Shown piece after piece: positions 8,108 to 16,511 of a stretch of DNA of 64,000 nucleotides. The notes beneath the pieces were generated by a model. That model was given only the letters and a program-made list of their open reading frames with translations. It was not told the DNA's origin and ran no database searches. The stretch is from positions 1,860,001 to 1,924,000 of the forward strand of contig NZ_CP063657.1 in assembly GCF_015209745.1 (NCBI RefSeq). The letters are read 5' to 3'. Position 1 is the first letter of the stretch; each line of letters begins with the position of its first letter. Both the position numbers and the translations under genes were made by a program. Origin of the DNA: Lysobacter avium. GTDB lineage: Bacteria > Pseudomonadota > Gammaproteobacteria > Xanthomonadales > Xanthomonadaceae.

Positions 8108-9787
8108 TTGATCAGCGATTTCAGGGACGGAGCGTGTCCGCAGCACGTCGACGCCGATCTGTGCATATTCGGGGCGGGTGCCGCCGGCCTCGCGATAGCC
8201 CGCGAGTTCCTCGGCACCGCGCAAAAGGTCTACGTCATAGAAAGTGGCGGCATGGAAGCGACCGAGCGCAACCAGTCCCTGTACGAGGGCACGTCGATCG
8301 GCAACCCGACCCTTGATCCCGCCACCGGAAGGATCCGGGTGTTCGGGGGCAGTTGCAGCCTCTGGGGCGGCGGCTGCGTCCCCGTCGAAGGGATGGACGC
8401 GCGTGACTGGATGACCCACAGCGGCTGGCCGGTCTCGCATGCCGAGCTGGAGCCCTATTACCTGCGGGCCTGCGGTTTCTGCGGCATTGATGGGGCGGAC
8501 CTCGCCGAGGGCGGATTCCGCAACCAGCCCAGGATCGCCCCCCTGCCGTTTGATCCGGAAGTGCTGACCAACCACACCTGCATGGTCAGTTCCGTACAAC
8601 CCGGCGCGACATACGGCCGGCAGTTCGCTCAGTCAAGCAATGTCCACGTCCTGCTGCACGCCAACCTGCTCGAACTGGAGGCCAGCGCCGACGGCGGTTC
8701 GGTCCTCGCCGCACGCATCAGCTCACTCGACGGGCAAACCAGCCGGATCCACGCCCGCCGGTACGTCCTGGCGTGCGGCGGCATCGAGAACGCCCGCCTG
8801 CTGCTGCTGTCGGACTCCGTGATGCCCAATGGCCTGGGCAACCAGCACGACCTCGTCGGCCGCTACTTCATGGACCACCCCAGTGGCAAGCTGGGGACGA
8901 TCCGTACCGACACTCCGGAGACGCTCACCCGCGCCTACAACTGGGTCCCTTCGTCCAGTGACGTTCCGTCGCATCCGGAAATCTGCCTGTCCCCGCAGGC
9001 GCAACGCAAGCACCGGGTCCTTGCGGCGCGGGTGCGCGCTTTTGCCGTGGAAGAGACGGTACCGTCAGGCATCCAGGCGCTTCGCGAATTCCGCGCGGCG
9101 CTGAAGCCCCAACCGCAGGACGAAAGCGCCGAGCTGGCCCGGCGGCTGTCGACCCGCAACAACGGCGAGCAGTCGATCTTCCGGCCCCCACCCAGCCAGG
9201 GGCTGCCCCGGCTGGCGCTGCGCACCGCCCGCGGCAGCGCCGACATCGTCACCGCCTTCATCCGCAAGGTGTCGCGAAAGTCCACCGTCGCCAGTACCCG
9301 TGTCGATCTGATCGGTTTCTTCGAGCAGGCGCCGAACCCGGACAGCCGGATCACGCTCAGCGATGAGCTCGACGCTCTGGGCCAGCGCAAGGTCTGCGTT
9401 GACTGGCAACTGACCGAGCTGGATCACCGCACCCACCGCACCGCCGCCGCCCTGTTTGGCGAGGAGCTCGCCAAGTCGTGCGACGGCGTGTTCACGCTGG
9501 AACCCTGGCTGGAGAAGGACGGCGCCGGGTCTTCGCCACTGGCGGGCACCGCCCATCACCTGGGCACCACCCGCATGGACGACGATCCACGACGCGGCGT
9601 CGTCGATCGCCACTGCCGCGTGCACGGCGTGGACAACCTGCATATCGCCGGCAGCTCGGTATTTCCGGCAGCTGGCTGGGCCTTCCCGACACTGACCATC
9701 GTTGCCCTGGCCATCCGTCTGGCCGAGCGCCTGCAGGCGGAACTGGAGACCGGCGCGCAGGCAGAGCTGGTGAGCGAAAGCCGCTGA
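8108..9787 (+). CDS. GMC-family FAD-dependent oxidoreductase
   Basis: A roughly 559-residue glucose-methanol-choline oxidoreductase. The Rossmann dinucleotide motif GAGAAG is at about residues 22-27 (ADLCIFGAGAAGLAIAREF). The C-terminal signature includes GTAHHLGTTRM, VHGVDNLHIAGSSVFP and WAFPTLTIVALAIRLAERL, with the HH/N region expected for catalysis. It probably oxidises a sugar or polyol hydroxyl while the polymer precursor is being made; the substrate is not evident. I chose TTG at 8108 (ISDFRDG follows), with AGGA upstream. An in-frame ATG at 7974 would add about 45 residues that do not look like the family. It is transcribed divergently from the sugar transferase and ends at a strong bidirectional terminator. 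Confidence 0.82.
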   Translation: MISDFRDGACPQHVDADLCIFGAGAAGLAIAREFLGTAQKVYVIESGGMEATERNQSLYEGTSIGNPTLDPATGRIRVFGGSCSLWGGGCVPVEGMDARDWMTHSGWPVSHAELEPYYLRACGFCGIDGADLAEGGFRNQPRIAPLPFDPEVLTNHTCMVSSVQPGATYGRQFAQSSNVHVLLHANLLELEASADGGSVLAARISSLDGQTSRIHARRYVLACGGIENARLLLLSDSVMPNGLGNQHDLVGRYFMDHPSGKLGTIRTDTPETLTRAYNWVPSSSDVPSHPEICLSPQAQRKHRVLAARVRAFAVEETVPSGIQALREFRAALKPQPQDESAELARRLSTRNNGEQSIFRPPPSQGLPRLALRTARGSADIVTAFIRKVSRKSTVASTRVDLIGFFEQAPNPDSRITLSDELDALGQRKVCVDWQLTELDHRTHRTAAALFGEELAKSCDGVFTLEPWLEKDGAGSSPLAGTAHHLGTTRMDDDPRRGVVDRHCRVHGVDNLHIAGSSVFPAAGWAFPTLTIVALAIRLAERLQAELETGAQAELVSESR

Positions 9788-9808
9788 ACCCAGTGAATAC
9801 AGGCAACA

Positions 9809-9834
9809 AAAAAGCCACCCGAAGGTGGCTTTTT
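9809..9834. terminator. Bidirectional intrinsic terminator
   Basis: The stem AAAGCCACC/GGTGGCTTT with a CGAA-type loop is flanked by T runs when read on either strand. It ends the oxidoreductase gene on the plus strand and the tRNA-Ser/tRNA-Arg transcript on the minus strand. Confidence 0.9.
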
Positions 9835-9872
9835 CGTCCGCGACTGCATTCAACCGTCGTCGCGTATTTGAT

Positions 9873-9949
9873 TGGTGCGCCCGGAAGGATTCGAACCTCC
9901 GACCCCCAAGTTCGTAGCCTGGTGCTCTATCCAGCTGAGCTACGGGCGC
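9873..9949 (-). tRNA. tRNA-Arg (anticodon ACG)
   Basis: A 77-base cloverleaf on the minus strand with the CCA end encoded. The acceptor stem GCGCCCG pairs with CGGGCGC. The anticodon stem CCAGG/CTTGG encloses loop CTACGAA, giving anticodon ACG (read as ICG). The T arm contains GGTTCGAATCC. It lies downstream of tRNA-Ser on the same strand. Confidence 0.97.
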
Positions 9950-10016
9950 GTAATCGGAAAATTATGACGATGAATCCAAAACCCGTCAATCCCAACCGAT
10001 CGTGTTAAACAAAGAT

Positions 10017-10108
10017 TGGCGGAGAGTGAGGGATTCGAACCCTCGATGGAGTTTAACCCCCATACTCCCTTAGCAGGGGAGCCCCTTCAGCCACTCGGGC
10101 AACTCTCC
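10017..10108 (-). tRNA. tRNA-Ser (anticodon GCT)
   Basis: A 92-base minus-strand tRNA with the long variable arm typical of serine tRNAs and an encoded CCA. The acceptor stem is GGAGAGT/ACTCTCC. The anticodon stem CTCCC/GGGAG encloses CTGCTAA, giving GCT. It follows csrA, the usual arrangement in gammaproteobacteria. Confidence 0.97.
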
Positions 10109-10174
10109 GCGGCCCACATCATTGATGCGGGCGGGAAGCATAACGGGTGATCGCCCCCGCGGCAAACCTTTTTG

Positions 10175-10387
10175 TCAGTCCGCCGGGTCTGTTACTTCTG
10201 CATCGGCACCTGTGTCGGCGTCTTCCCCGCGCTGGATGCGCTGGTAGATCTCCTCGCGGTGAACCGCGACGTCCTTGGGTGCGGTGATGCCGACGCGCAC
10301 CTGATTGCCCTTCACGCCAAGCACGGTGACCGTCACCGAGTCGCCGATCATCAGGGTCTCGCCGACGCGTCGCGTCAGGATAAGCAT
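10175..10387 (-). CDS. csrA: Carbon storage regulator CsrA/RsmA
   Basis: A 70-residue RNA-binding regulator beginning [16 protein letters not shown], the invariant CsrA N-terminus, and containing [28 protein letters not shown]. CsrA dimers bind GGA motifs in mRNA leaders and control translation and stability of carbon-storage, motility, biofilm and virulence messages. The ATG at 10387 has AAGGAG nine bases upstream. The tail beyond about residue 58 is acidic ([17 protein letters not shown]) and longer than in E. coli, as in xanthomonads. It lies between alaS and tRNA-Ser, with a 155-base gap that can hold its own promoter. Confidence 0.96.
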   Translation of the reverse strand: MLILTRRVGETLMIGDSVTVTVLGVKGNQVRVGITAPKDVAVHREEIYQRIQRGEDADTGADAEVTDPAD

Positions 10388-10542
10388 TGTGAAATTCTCC
10401 TTGTGCCGGTGCATCGTGCACCGAAGCCATGCTCCCGGAACCCCGAAAACAGTCGCTACTGGGTAAACGACAATTATCGACTTGTCCGGACACTTGTCAC
10501 AATGGAAAGAAGTCATGCACCGCGGCGCAAGTCAGGTCGCGG

Positions 10543-13218
10543 TCAGGAAAGTCGCCCGCGGACCCACTCGGCAACGCCTTCCAACACATGCGGCAAGGTC
10601 GGCAGGTCTTCGCCGCCACCCTGCGCCATGTCGGGACGCCCACCGCCCTTGCCATTGATCTGTTTTGCGACGTGGGAGAGCAATTCGCCGGCCTTGACCC
10701 GGCCCGCGGCGGCTCCGTTGACACCGGCGACGAGACTCACCTTGCCGTCCTTCGCGCCAGCGAGCACCACCACCATGTCGCCCAGCTGCTGACGCAGGCG
10801 GTCAAGCGCATCGCGAAGCGCCTTCGCATCGAAGCCTTCCAGGCGCACCGCCAGCACCTTGATGCCGTCCACGTCGACCGCGGAGCCGGCCAGATCCGCG
10901 GTCGCGCCGGAGGCAAGTTTGGCCTTCACGGCTTCCAGCTCGCGCTCCAGCTTCTTCTGCCGCTCCAGCACGCTGCGCACCTTGTCTGTGATGTCCGCAG
11001 GACTGCCACCCAGCAGGTGCGCCGCGTCGCGCAGGCGCTTCTCTTCGGCGTCGATGTGGTCCAGCGCGCCCTGCCCGGTCACCGCCTCGATGCGGCGAAC
11101 GCCGGCGGACACGCCGCCCTCGGACAGGATCTTGAACACGCCGATGTCACCGGTGCGGCTGACGTGGGTACCGCCGCACAACTCGGTTGACGTCTCACCC
11201 ATGCGCAGCACGCGCACCCGGTCACCGTACTTCTCGCCGAACAGCGCCAGCGCGCCAAACTCCAGCGCCTCGTCCATGCCCATCTGGTGCACTTCGGCCT
11301 CATGGTTGGCGCGGATCTCGGCGTTGACCTTGCGCTCGATGAGCGCCAGCTCGTCCGCCGTCACCGGCTGGAAGTGGGAGAAGTCGAACCGCAGCCGATC
11401 CGGGGCCACCAACGAGCCCTTCTGCAGGACGTGGGTACCGAGCACGTCGCGCAGCGCGGCATGCAGCAGGTGGGTGGCGGAGTGATTGAGCACGATCGCG
11501 CCACGGCGGGTCGCATCGATCTGCGCGTCCACCTTGTCGCCGACGCTGAGCGCGCCGCTGCGCAGCGTTCCCACGTGGCCGTGGAACTGGCCGCCGAACT
11601 TCACCGTGTCGCGCACGCCGAACATGGACCGGGTTGATGCGAGTTGCCCGGCGTCGCCCATCTGGCCGCCGCTCTCGGCGTAGAACGGCGTGTCGGCCAA
11701 CAGCACGACCGCTTCCTCGCCGGCTTCGATCCGATCCAGGGAGCGGCCGTCGCGCAGCAGGCCAACGACTTCCAGGCCGTCGGCTTCCACGCAGTCGTAA
11801 CCAAGGAAGCGGGTCGGCGAGAGTTGCGCCGCCAGCTCGGCCGGCATCGTGGCGGTGTTGCCGAACTTGCCGGCGGCGCGCGCGGTATCGCGCTGACGCT
11901 CCATGGCGGCGTCGAAGCCTTCCATGTCCACGGTCAGTCCCCGCTCGCGCGCGATATCGGCGGTGAGGTCGACCGGGAAGCCGTAGGTGTCGTACAGACG
12001 GAACGCGTCGGCGCCGGGAATGCTGCCGCCGGAACGGGCAGCCACTTCATCAAAGATCCGCATGCCGGCATCCAGCGTCTCGGCGAAACGCTCTTCCTCG
12101 GCCAGCAGCGCACGCTCGATCAGCCCGCGCTGGGCTTCCAGTTCCGGATACGCCTCGCCCATGGTCTCGATCAGCGGCTGCAGCATCGAATGGAAGAACG
12201 GCTGCTTCTGGCCCAGCATCCAGCCGTGGCGCAAGGCGCGGCGGATGATCCGGCGCAGCACGTAGCCGCGGCCCTCGTTGGAGGGCAACACGCCGTCCAC
12301 GATCAGGAAAGCGCAGGCGCGGATGTGGTCGGCGATGACGCGCAGGGATTTGTTGTCCAGGTCCTGCGTGGCGGTCAGGCGTGCAGCGGCGGCAATCAGG
12401 TGCTGGAAGGTATCGATCTCGTAGTTGCCGTGCTTGCCCTGCAGGATCGCGGCCAGCCGCTCCAGGCCCATGCCGGTATCCACGCAGGGCGCCGGCAGTG
12501 GCGCCAGGCTGCCGTCGGGCTGGCGGTCGAACTGCATGAACACCAGATTCCAGATCTCGATGAAACGGTCACCGTCCTCATCCGGCGAGCCCGGCGGGCC
12601 ACCGAAGTGCTGCTCGCCGTGGTCGTAGAAGATCTCGGTGCATGGCCCGCACGGCCCGGTGTCGGCCATCTGCCAGAAGTTGTCGGAGGCAAACGGCGCG
12701 CCCTTGTTGTCGCCGATGCGGATGATGCGGTCCTCGGGCACGCCGATCTCGTCGCGCCAGATGGCATAGGCCTCGTCATCGGTCTGGTACACGGTGACCA
12801 GCAGGCGCTGGGGGTCCAGGCCCCACACGTCGGTCAGCAGTTCCCAGGCCCACTTGATGGCCTCAAGCTTGAAATAGTCGCCAAACGACCAGTTGCCGAG
12901 CATCTCGAAGAAGGTGTGGTGGCGCGCGGTGTAACCGACCTGGTCCAGGTCGTTGTGCTTGCCACCTGCGCGCAGGCAGCGCTGGACGTCGGCCGCGCGC
13001 ACGTAACCGGGCTTCTCGCTGCCCAGAAACACGTTCTTGAACTGAACCATGCCCGAGTTGGTGAACAGCAGCGTCGGATCATTGGCCGGAATCAGCGACG
13101 CCGACGGCACGATCGTATGCCCGCGCTCCCGGAAGAACTCGAGGAAATCGCGGCGGATCTGGTTGGAACTGGGCGGGTTGGAACGGGGCGGGTTGGAGCT
13201 GGACTTGGGAGCGTTCAT
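10543..13218 (-). CDS. alaS: Alanine--tRNA ligase
   Basis: An 891-residue class II aminoacyl-tRNA synthetase. The N-terminal catalytic core contains [25 protein letters not shown] and the motif-1/2 region [16 protein letters not shown]. The editing domain has the zinc-binding [12 protein letters not shown] and CGGTHV. The C-terminal C-Ala domain ends [18 protein letters not shown] with the RPDMAQGGG signature. It charges tRNA-Ala in the cytoplasm. ATG at 13218 is preferred; a GTG three codons upstream is possible. The N-terminus carries a short Asn/Pro/Ser-rich extension ([15 protein letters not shown]) before the conserved core, which is unusual but harmless-looking. Genes follow the order recA, recX, alaS, csrA. 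Confidence 0.97.
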   Translation of the reverse strand: MNAPKSSSNPPRSNPPSSNQIRRDFLEFFRERGHTIVPSASLIPANDPTLLFTNSGMVQFKNVFLGSEKPGYVRAADVQRCLRAGGKHNDLDQVGYTARHHTFFEMLGNWSFGDYFKLEAIKWAWELLTDVWGLDPQRLLVTVYQTDDEAYAIWRDEIGVPEDRIIRIGDNKGAPFASDNFWQMADTGPCGPCTEIFYDHGEQHFGGPPGSPDEDGDRFIEIWNLVFMQFDRQPDGSLAPLPAPCVDTGMGLERLAAILQGKHGNYEIDTFQHLIAAAARLTATQDLDNKSLRVIADHIRACAFLIVDGVLPSNEGRGYVLRRIIRRALRHGWMLGQKQPFFHSMLQPLIETMGEAYPELEAQRGLIERALLAEEERFAETLDAGMRIFDEVAARSGGSIPGADAFRLYDTYGFPVDLTADIARERGLTVDMEGFDAAMERQRDTARAAGKFGNTATMPAELAAQLSPTRFLGYDCVEADGLEVVGLLRDGRSLDRIEAGEEAVVLLADTPFYAESGGQMGDAGQLASTRSMFGVRDTVKFGGQFHGHVGTLRSGALSVGDKVDAQIDATRRGAIVLNHSATHLLHAALRDVLGTHVLQKGSLVAPDRLRFDFSHFQPVTADELALIERKVNAEIRANHEAEVHQMGMDEALEFGALALFGEKYGDRVRVLRMGETSTELCGGTHVSRTGDIGVFKILSEGGVSAGVRRIEAVTGQGALDHIDAEEKRLRDAAHLLGGSPADITDKVRSVLERQKKLERELEAVKAKLASGATADLAGSAVDVDGIKVLAVRLEGFDAKALRDALDRLRQQLGDMVVVLAGAKDGKVSLVAGVNGAAAGRVKAGELLSHVAKQINGKGGGRPDMAQGGGEDLPTLPHVLEGVAEWVRGRLS

Positions 13219-13298
13219 GCCTGGCACGGGAAGTCGAAGGGCTGGCGCGTGGACTCGACGCCGGTCCGCGCAACCCTCTTAGCGTATCAGGGACGGGT

Positions 13299-13844
13299 TC
13301 AGCAGCCGAACGAATCGTCCGGATCAAAGCGCGTCGCGGCGCGGACCACCTCGCCGGAAAATCCCCGCCGCATAAGGGTGTCGGCGGCCTTGCGGCGCAC
13401 CGCGATATCGTCGTGGATCGCGTCGCCATAACGGCGAGTGACCAGATCGCGGGCGTTCTCCACCCAACTGCCCTCGAAGGTATCCAGCGCCGCGGCGATC
13501 GCGTCATCGTCCAGGCCGTGCATGCGTAGCTCTGCGCGGATGTGGATCGGCCCGTAGCCGCTGCCGGTGCGGTTGCGGACCACGCTCTCGGCAAACCGGT
13601 TGTCATCCTGCCAGCCGGCGTCGGCGAGCTTGTCCACCGCCGCCTCGACCTCGCGCGCGTCCAGCCCGCGCGAGGTGAGCTTGGTGGTCAGTTCCTTGCG
13701 CGAATGTTCGCGCCGGGCCAGCAGGCCCAGCGCGCGTTGCAGCGGTGTGGCCGGCTCGCGCTTGCGTCGCCGGCCCGTCGTGCGGCCTGGTTCGGTATCG
13801 AACAGGCCTCCGCCGCCTTCATCGTTGGAGCTTTCGTCCTGCAT
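13299..13844 (-). CDS. recX: Recombination regulator RecX
   Basis: A 181-residue protein just downstream of recA (31-base gap), as is usual. The three-helix repeats of the family are visible: [40 protein letters not shown], then [21 protein letters not shown]. RecX binds RecA filaments and limits their extension and coprotease activity. The first 30 residues are a low-complexity polar and arginine-rich extension. It is probably transcribed from the lexA and recA promoters and so induced by DNA damage. Confidence 0.93.
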   Translation of the reverse strand: MQDESSNDEGGGGLFDTEPGRTTGRRRKREPATPLQRALGLLARREHSRKELTTKLTSRGLDAREVEAAVDKLADAGWQDDNRFAESVVRNRTGSGYGPIHIRAELRMHGLDDDAIAAALDTFEGSWVENARDLVTRRYGDAIHDDIAVRRKAADTLMRRGFSGEVVRAATRFDPDDSFGC

Positions 13845-13875
13845 TGCCCTGCATCGATCGGATCACGCGGCCCGA

Positions 13876-14973
13876 TCAGACCTCGGCCTTGGCGCCCTTA
13901 GCCGGCTTGCCGACCTTGGCGTCCTTGGCATCCTCTTCGTCTTCCGTACCCGCCGCCGCGGCTTCCGCCTTGACGATCTCGATGGGCACCAGACGCTTGC
14001 GGATCTCGGCTTCCAGGCGCTCGGCCAGTTCGACGTTGTCCTTGAGGTACTGGCGGGCGTTCTCCTTGCCCTGGCCGATGCGCTCCTCGCCCATGCTGTA
14101 CCAGGCGCCTGCACGCTCGACCAGCTTGGCCTCCAGGCCCATCTCGATCAGCTCGCCCTCGCGCGAGATGCCCTCGCCGTAGAGGATCTCGGTGATGACC
14201 TGCTTGAACGGCGGCGCCATCTTGTTCTTGACGACCTTGATGCGGGTCTGGTTGCCGATGATCTCATCGCCCTTCTTGACCGCGCCGATACGACGGATGT
14301 CCAGGCGCACCGAGGCGTAGAACTTCAGCGCGTTGCCGCCGGTGGTCACCTCCGGGCTCTGGCCCGGCATCATCTGGCCGATCTTGTGGCGCAGCTGGTT
14401 GATGAAGACCACCAGGGTGCCGGAGCGCTTGATGTTGCCGGTCAGCTTGCGCAGGGCCTGGCTCATCAGGCGGGCCTGCAGGCCGGGCAACTGGTCGCCC
14501 ATCTCGCCCTCGATCTCGGCCCGTGGGGTGAGCGCGGCGACCGAGTCGATCACCACGATGTCCACCGCGGCGGAGCGCACCAGCATGTCGGCGATTTCCA
14601 GCGCCTGCTCACCGGTGTCGGGCTGCGAGAGCAGCAGGTCTTCAACATTCACGCCCAGCTTGGCGGCGTAGGTCGGATCGAGGGCGTGCTCGGCGTCGAT
14701 GAACGCAGCGGTGCCGCCCATCTTCTGGCACTCGGCAATCGCCTGCAGGGTCAGGGTGGTCTTGCCGGAGGACTCCGGACCGTAGATCTCGACCACGCGG
14801 CCCTTGGGCAGGCCGCCGATGCCGAGCGCGATGTCCAGCATCAGCGAACCGGTGCCGATGACCTCGGCGGCCTCCACGACACGGTCGCCCATGCGCATGA
14901 CCGAACCCTTGCCAAACTGCTTCTCGATCTGGCCCAAGGCCGCGGAAAGAGCGCGCTTTTTGTTCTCGTCCAT
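13876..14973 (-). CDS. recA: Recombinase RecA
   Basis: A 365-residue recombinase. The Walker A motif [10 protein letters not shown], the L1/L2 loop regions ([39 protein letters not shown]) and an acidic/lysine-rich C-terminus ([23 protein letters not shown]) are all visible. RecA filaments on single-stranded DNA drive strand exchange and trigger LexA self-cleavage. I chose ATG at 14973 ([10 protein letters not shown]) because AAGGA stands eight bases upstream; an in-frame ATG at 14994 lacks one. The 190-base space to lexA shows no perfect LexA box, so induction may come partly by read-through from the lexA promoter. Confidence 0.97.
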   Translation of the reverse strand: MDENKKRALSAALGQIEKQFGKGSVMRMGDRVVEAAEVIGTGSLMLDIALGIGGLPKGRVVEIYGPESSGKTTLTLQAIAECQKMGGTAAFIDAEHALDPTYAAKLGVNVEDLLLSQPDTGEQALEIADMLVRSAAVDIVVIDSVAALTPRAEIEGEMGDQLPGLQARLMSQALRKLTGNIKRSGTLVVFINQLRHKIGQMMPGQSPEVTTGGNALKFYASVRLDIRRIGAVKKGDEIIGNQTRIKVVKNKMAPPFKQVITEILYGEGISREGELIEMGLEAKLVERAGAWYSMGEERIGQGKENARQYLKDNVELAERLEAEIRKRLVPIEIVKAEAAAAGTEDEEDAKDAKVGKPAKGAKAEV

Positions 14974-15163
14974 TGGGGTTTTCCTTGTTGCCATCAGTGA
15001 ATGAATCCAGCGTAGTGGGAGGCCGTCGCATACGCTGCGACCGCGACCGTGATTGGGAAATTAGGTGAGACGGCCATTGTCGGCCATCGGCGCGGCGCCG
15101 GTACGGCGGTCGGAAATAGCCTCATGCGTGCAACGGACAACCGGCAATGCGCAGGCTGCGGCA

Positions 15164-15850
15164 CTACCGGCCCCGGCGAACGAGGCCGCAGTAAAGCCCT
15201 TCAATTGCGAAGTCCTGGTCGGGCATGACCTCGATGGGCTGGTAGTCCGGGTTGCGTGGCAGCAGCCGGATCCGGTCCTTGCCGATTTTCAGCAGCTTGA
15301 CGGTGATTTCGTCGTCGATGCGGGCTACCACGATCTCGCCGCTGCGCGCCTCGGGGGTGCGGTGCACGCCGATCAGGTCACCATCGAAGATGCCCTCGTC
15401 GCGCATCGAGTCGCCCTGCACCTTGAGCATGTAATCCGGGGACGGGAAGAAGATGTTGCGGTCGAGCAGCACGTGCTCGTCCACGTTGGGGTCAGCGCCA
15501 ATCGGCGCGCCCGCGGCGACCCGGCCGAGGACCGGCAACAGCAACGCGTCCTCCTCGCGCGAGCGGATGGTTGCGGAATCGACCGCGGAACCAACCCCGT
15601 CTACGCGGTCGTCATCGCCGCCCAGCAGCGCCAGGCCGGAGGATGTCAACCGCAGTCCGCGCGCCTTGCCCGGCAGGCGCTCGATCGCTCGCGCCTGCTC
15701 CAGCGCTTCCAGATGGTATTGCGCGGCGCGGACCCCGGAGAAGCCCATCGCGCGGGCGATCTCGGTCTGCGAGGGTGGCATGCCTTCGACCGCGATGCGG
15801 TCCGCGATCAGGGCAAGAATGGCGTGCTGGGTTTCGGTGAGTGCGTTCAT
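15164..15850 (-). CDS. lexA: SOS repressor LexA
   Basis: A 228-residue repressor. The N-terminal winged helix reads TETQHAILALIADRI, then PSQTEIARAMGFSGVRAAQYHLEAL. The self-cleavage Ala-Gly lies in RVAAGAPIG, with catalytic serine in GDSMRDEGI and lysine in ITVKLLKIG. RecA filaments provoke cleavage and derepress the SOS genes. ATG at 15850 (MNALTETQH) sits only three bases from the end of the LexA operator, and there is no Shine-Dalgarno between them, which leaves little room for a leader. A TTG at 15871 is in frame but would lie inside or ahead of the operator and adds hydrophobic residues not expected for LexA. Confidence 0.95.
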   Translation of the reverse strand: MNALTETQHAILALIADRIAVEGMPPSQTEIARAMGFSGVRAAQYHLEALEQARAIERLPGKARGLRLTSSGLALLGGDDDRVDGVGSAVDSATIRSREEDALLLPVLGRVAAGAPIGADPNVDEHVLLDRNIFFPSPDYMLKVQGDSMRDEGIFDGDLIGVHRTPEARSGEIVVARIDDEITVKLLKIGKDRIRLLPRNPDYQPIEVMPDQDFAIEGLYCGLVRRGR

Positions 15851-15853
15851 TAG

Positions 15854-15868
15854 TAGTAATACTACTAA
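15854..15868 (-). promoter_or_regulatory. LexA operator upstream of lexA
   Basis: On the minus strand the sequence is TTAG-TAGTAT-TACTA, an exact match to the TTAG-N6-TACTA LexA box described for Xanthomonas. It ends three bases before the lexA ATG, so LexA bound here would cover the start region and autoregulate the gene. Confidence 0.9.
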
Positions 15869-15906
15869 CAAGCACTCACCCGTTACAAGTCAGCGAGCGG
15901 CAAAAC

Positions 15907-16407
15907 CTATACCGCCAGATCCAGCAGCCCGTGCAGCGCCGCCGCCACCGTCTGCCGACGCACCGCATCGCGGTCGCCGTCAAAGTGGAACACCAGTGCC
16001 GTCGTGTAGCCGCCGCGCCGCTTCCAGGCGATCCACACGGTTCCGACCGGCTTGTCGTCCACGCCGCCGCCGGGGCCGGCGATACCGGTGACAGCGACCG
16101 CCAGGCTGGCACCGGAATGCACCAGCGCGCCCGACACCATCTCGATCGCTGTCTCCCGGCTGACCGCACCGTGCTCCTCCAAGGTGATCGCCTGCACGCC
16201 CAGCATCGCCTGCTTCGCCTCGTAACTGTAGGCAACCATGCCGCAGTCAAACCACTGCGACGAGCCGGGTATGTCGGTCAGGGTCTTGGCGATCCACCCG
16301 CCGGTGCAACTCTCCGCCGTGGCGAGGCGGTGGTGGTTCGCGCGGGCTGCCTCGCCCACCTGTCGGGCAAGGGCCTCAAGTGCCGCATCCGTTACGTCTT
16401 TGCTCAT
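15907..16407 (-). CDS. pncC: Nicotinamide-nucleotide amidase (CinA C-terminal domain)
   Basis: A 166-residue single-domain protein homologous to the C-terminal half of CinA. The motifs LATAESCTGGWIAKTLTDIPGSS, VSRETAIEMVSGA and AVTGIAGPGGG are the family hallmarks; the serine and lysine of the first region form the amidase site. It converts nicotinamide mononucleotide to nicotinate mononucleotide in pyridine-nucleotide recycling. The gene lies just upstream of lexA on the same strand, in the cinA-lexA-recA neighbourhood common in proteobacteria. ATG at 16407 begins the conserved sequence; the frame is open about 50 bases further. Confidence 0.9.
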   Translation of the reverse strand: MSKDVTDAALEALARQVGEAARANHHRLATAESCTGGWIAKTLTDIPGSSQWFDCGMVAYSYEAKQAMLGVQAITLEEHGAVSRETAIEMVSGALVHSGASLAVAVTGIAGPGGGVDDKPVGTVWIAWKRRGGYTTALVFHFDGDRDAVRRQTVAAALHGLLDLAV

Positions 16408-16460
16408 GGCGGCACTATACCGCCGGACAGCATCGGTCCGTGCGAGGCGCCCAGCCACCC

Positions 16461-16498
16461 AAAAAAAACCGCCGCCCGCATCGCTGCAGGCGGCGGTG
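16461..16498 (-). terminator. Intrinsic terminator of the TonB receptor gene
   Basis: On the minus strand the stem ACCGCCGCC pairs with GGCGGCGGT and is followed by eight T residues. It lies 14 bases beyond the receptor stop codon and insulates it from pncC. Confidence 0.9.
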
Positions 16499-16511
16499 CA
16501 TTACACGTGGA

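Noticed and set aside
14974..15163. LexA box ahead of recA
   Set aside because: No TTAG-N6-TACTA match in either orientation in this gap; only partial resemblance at GTAGTGGGA.
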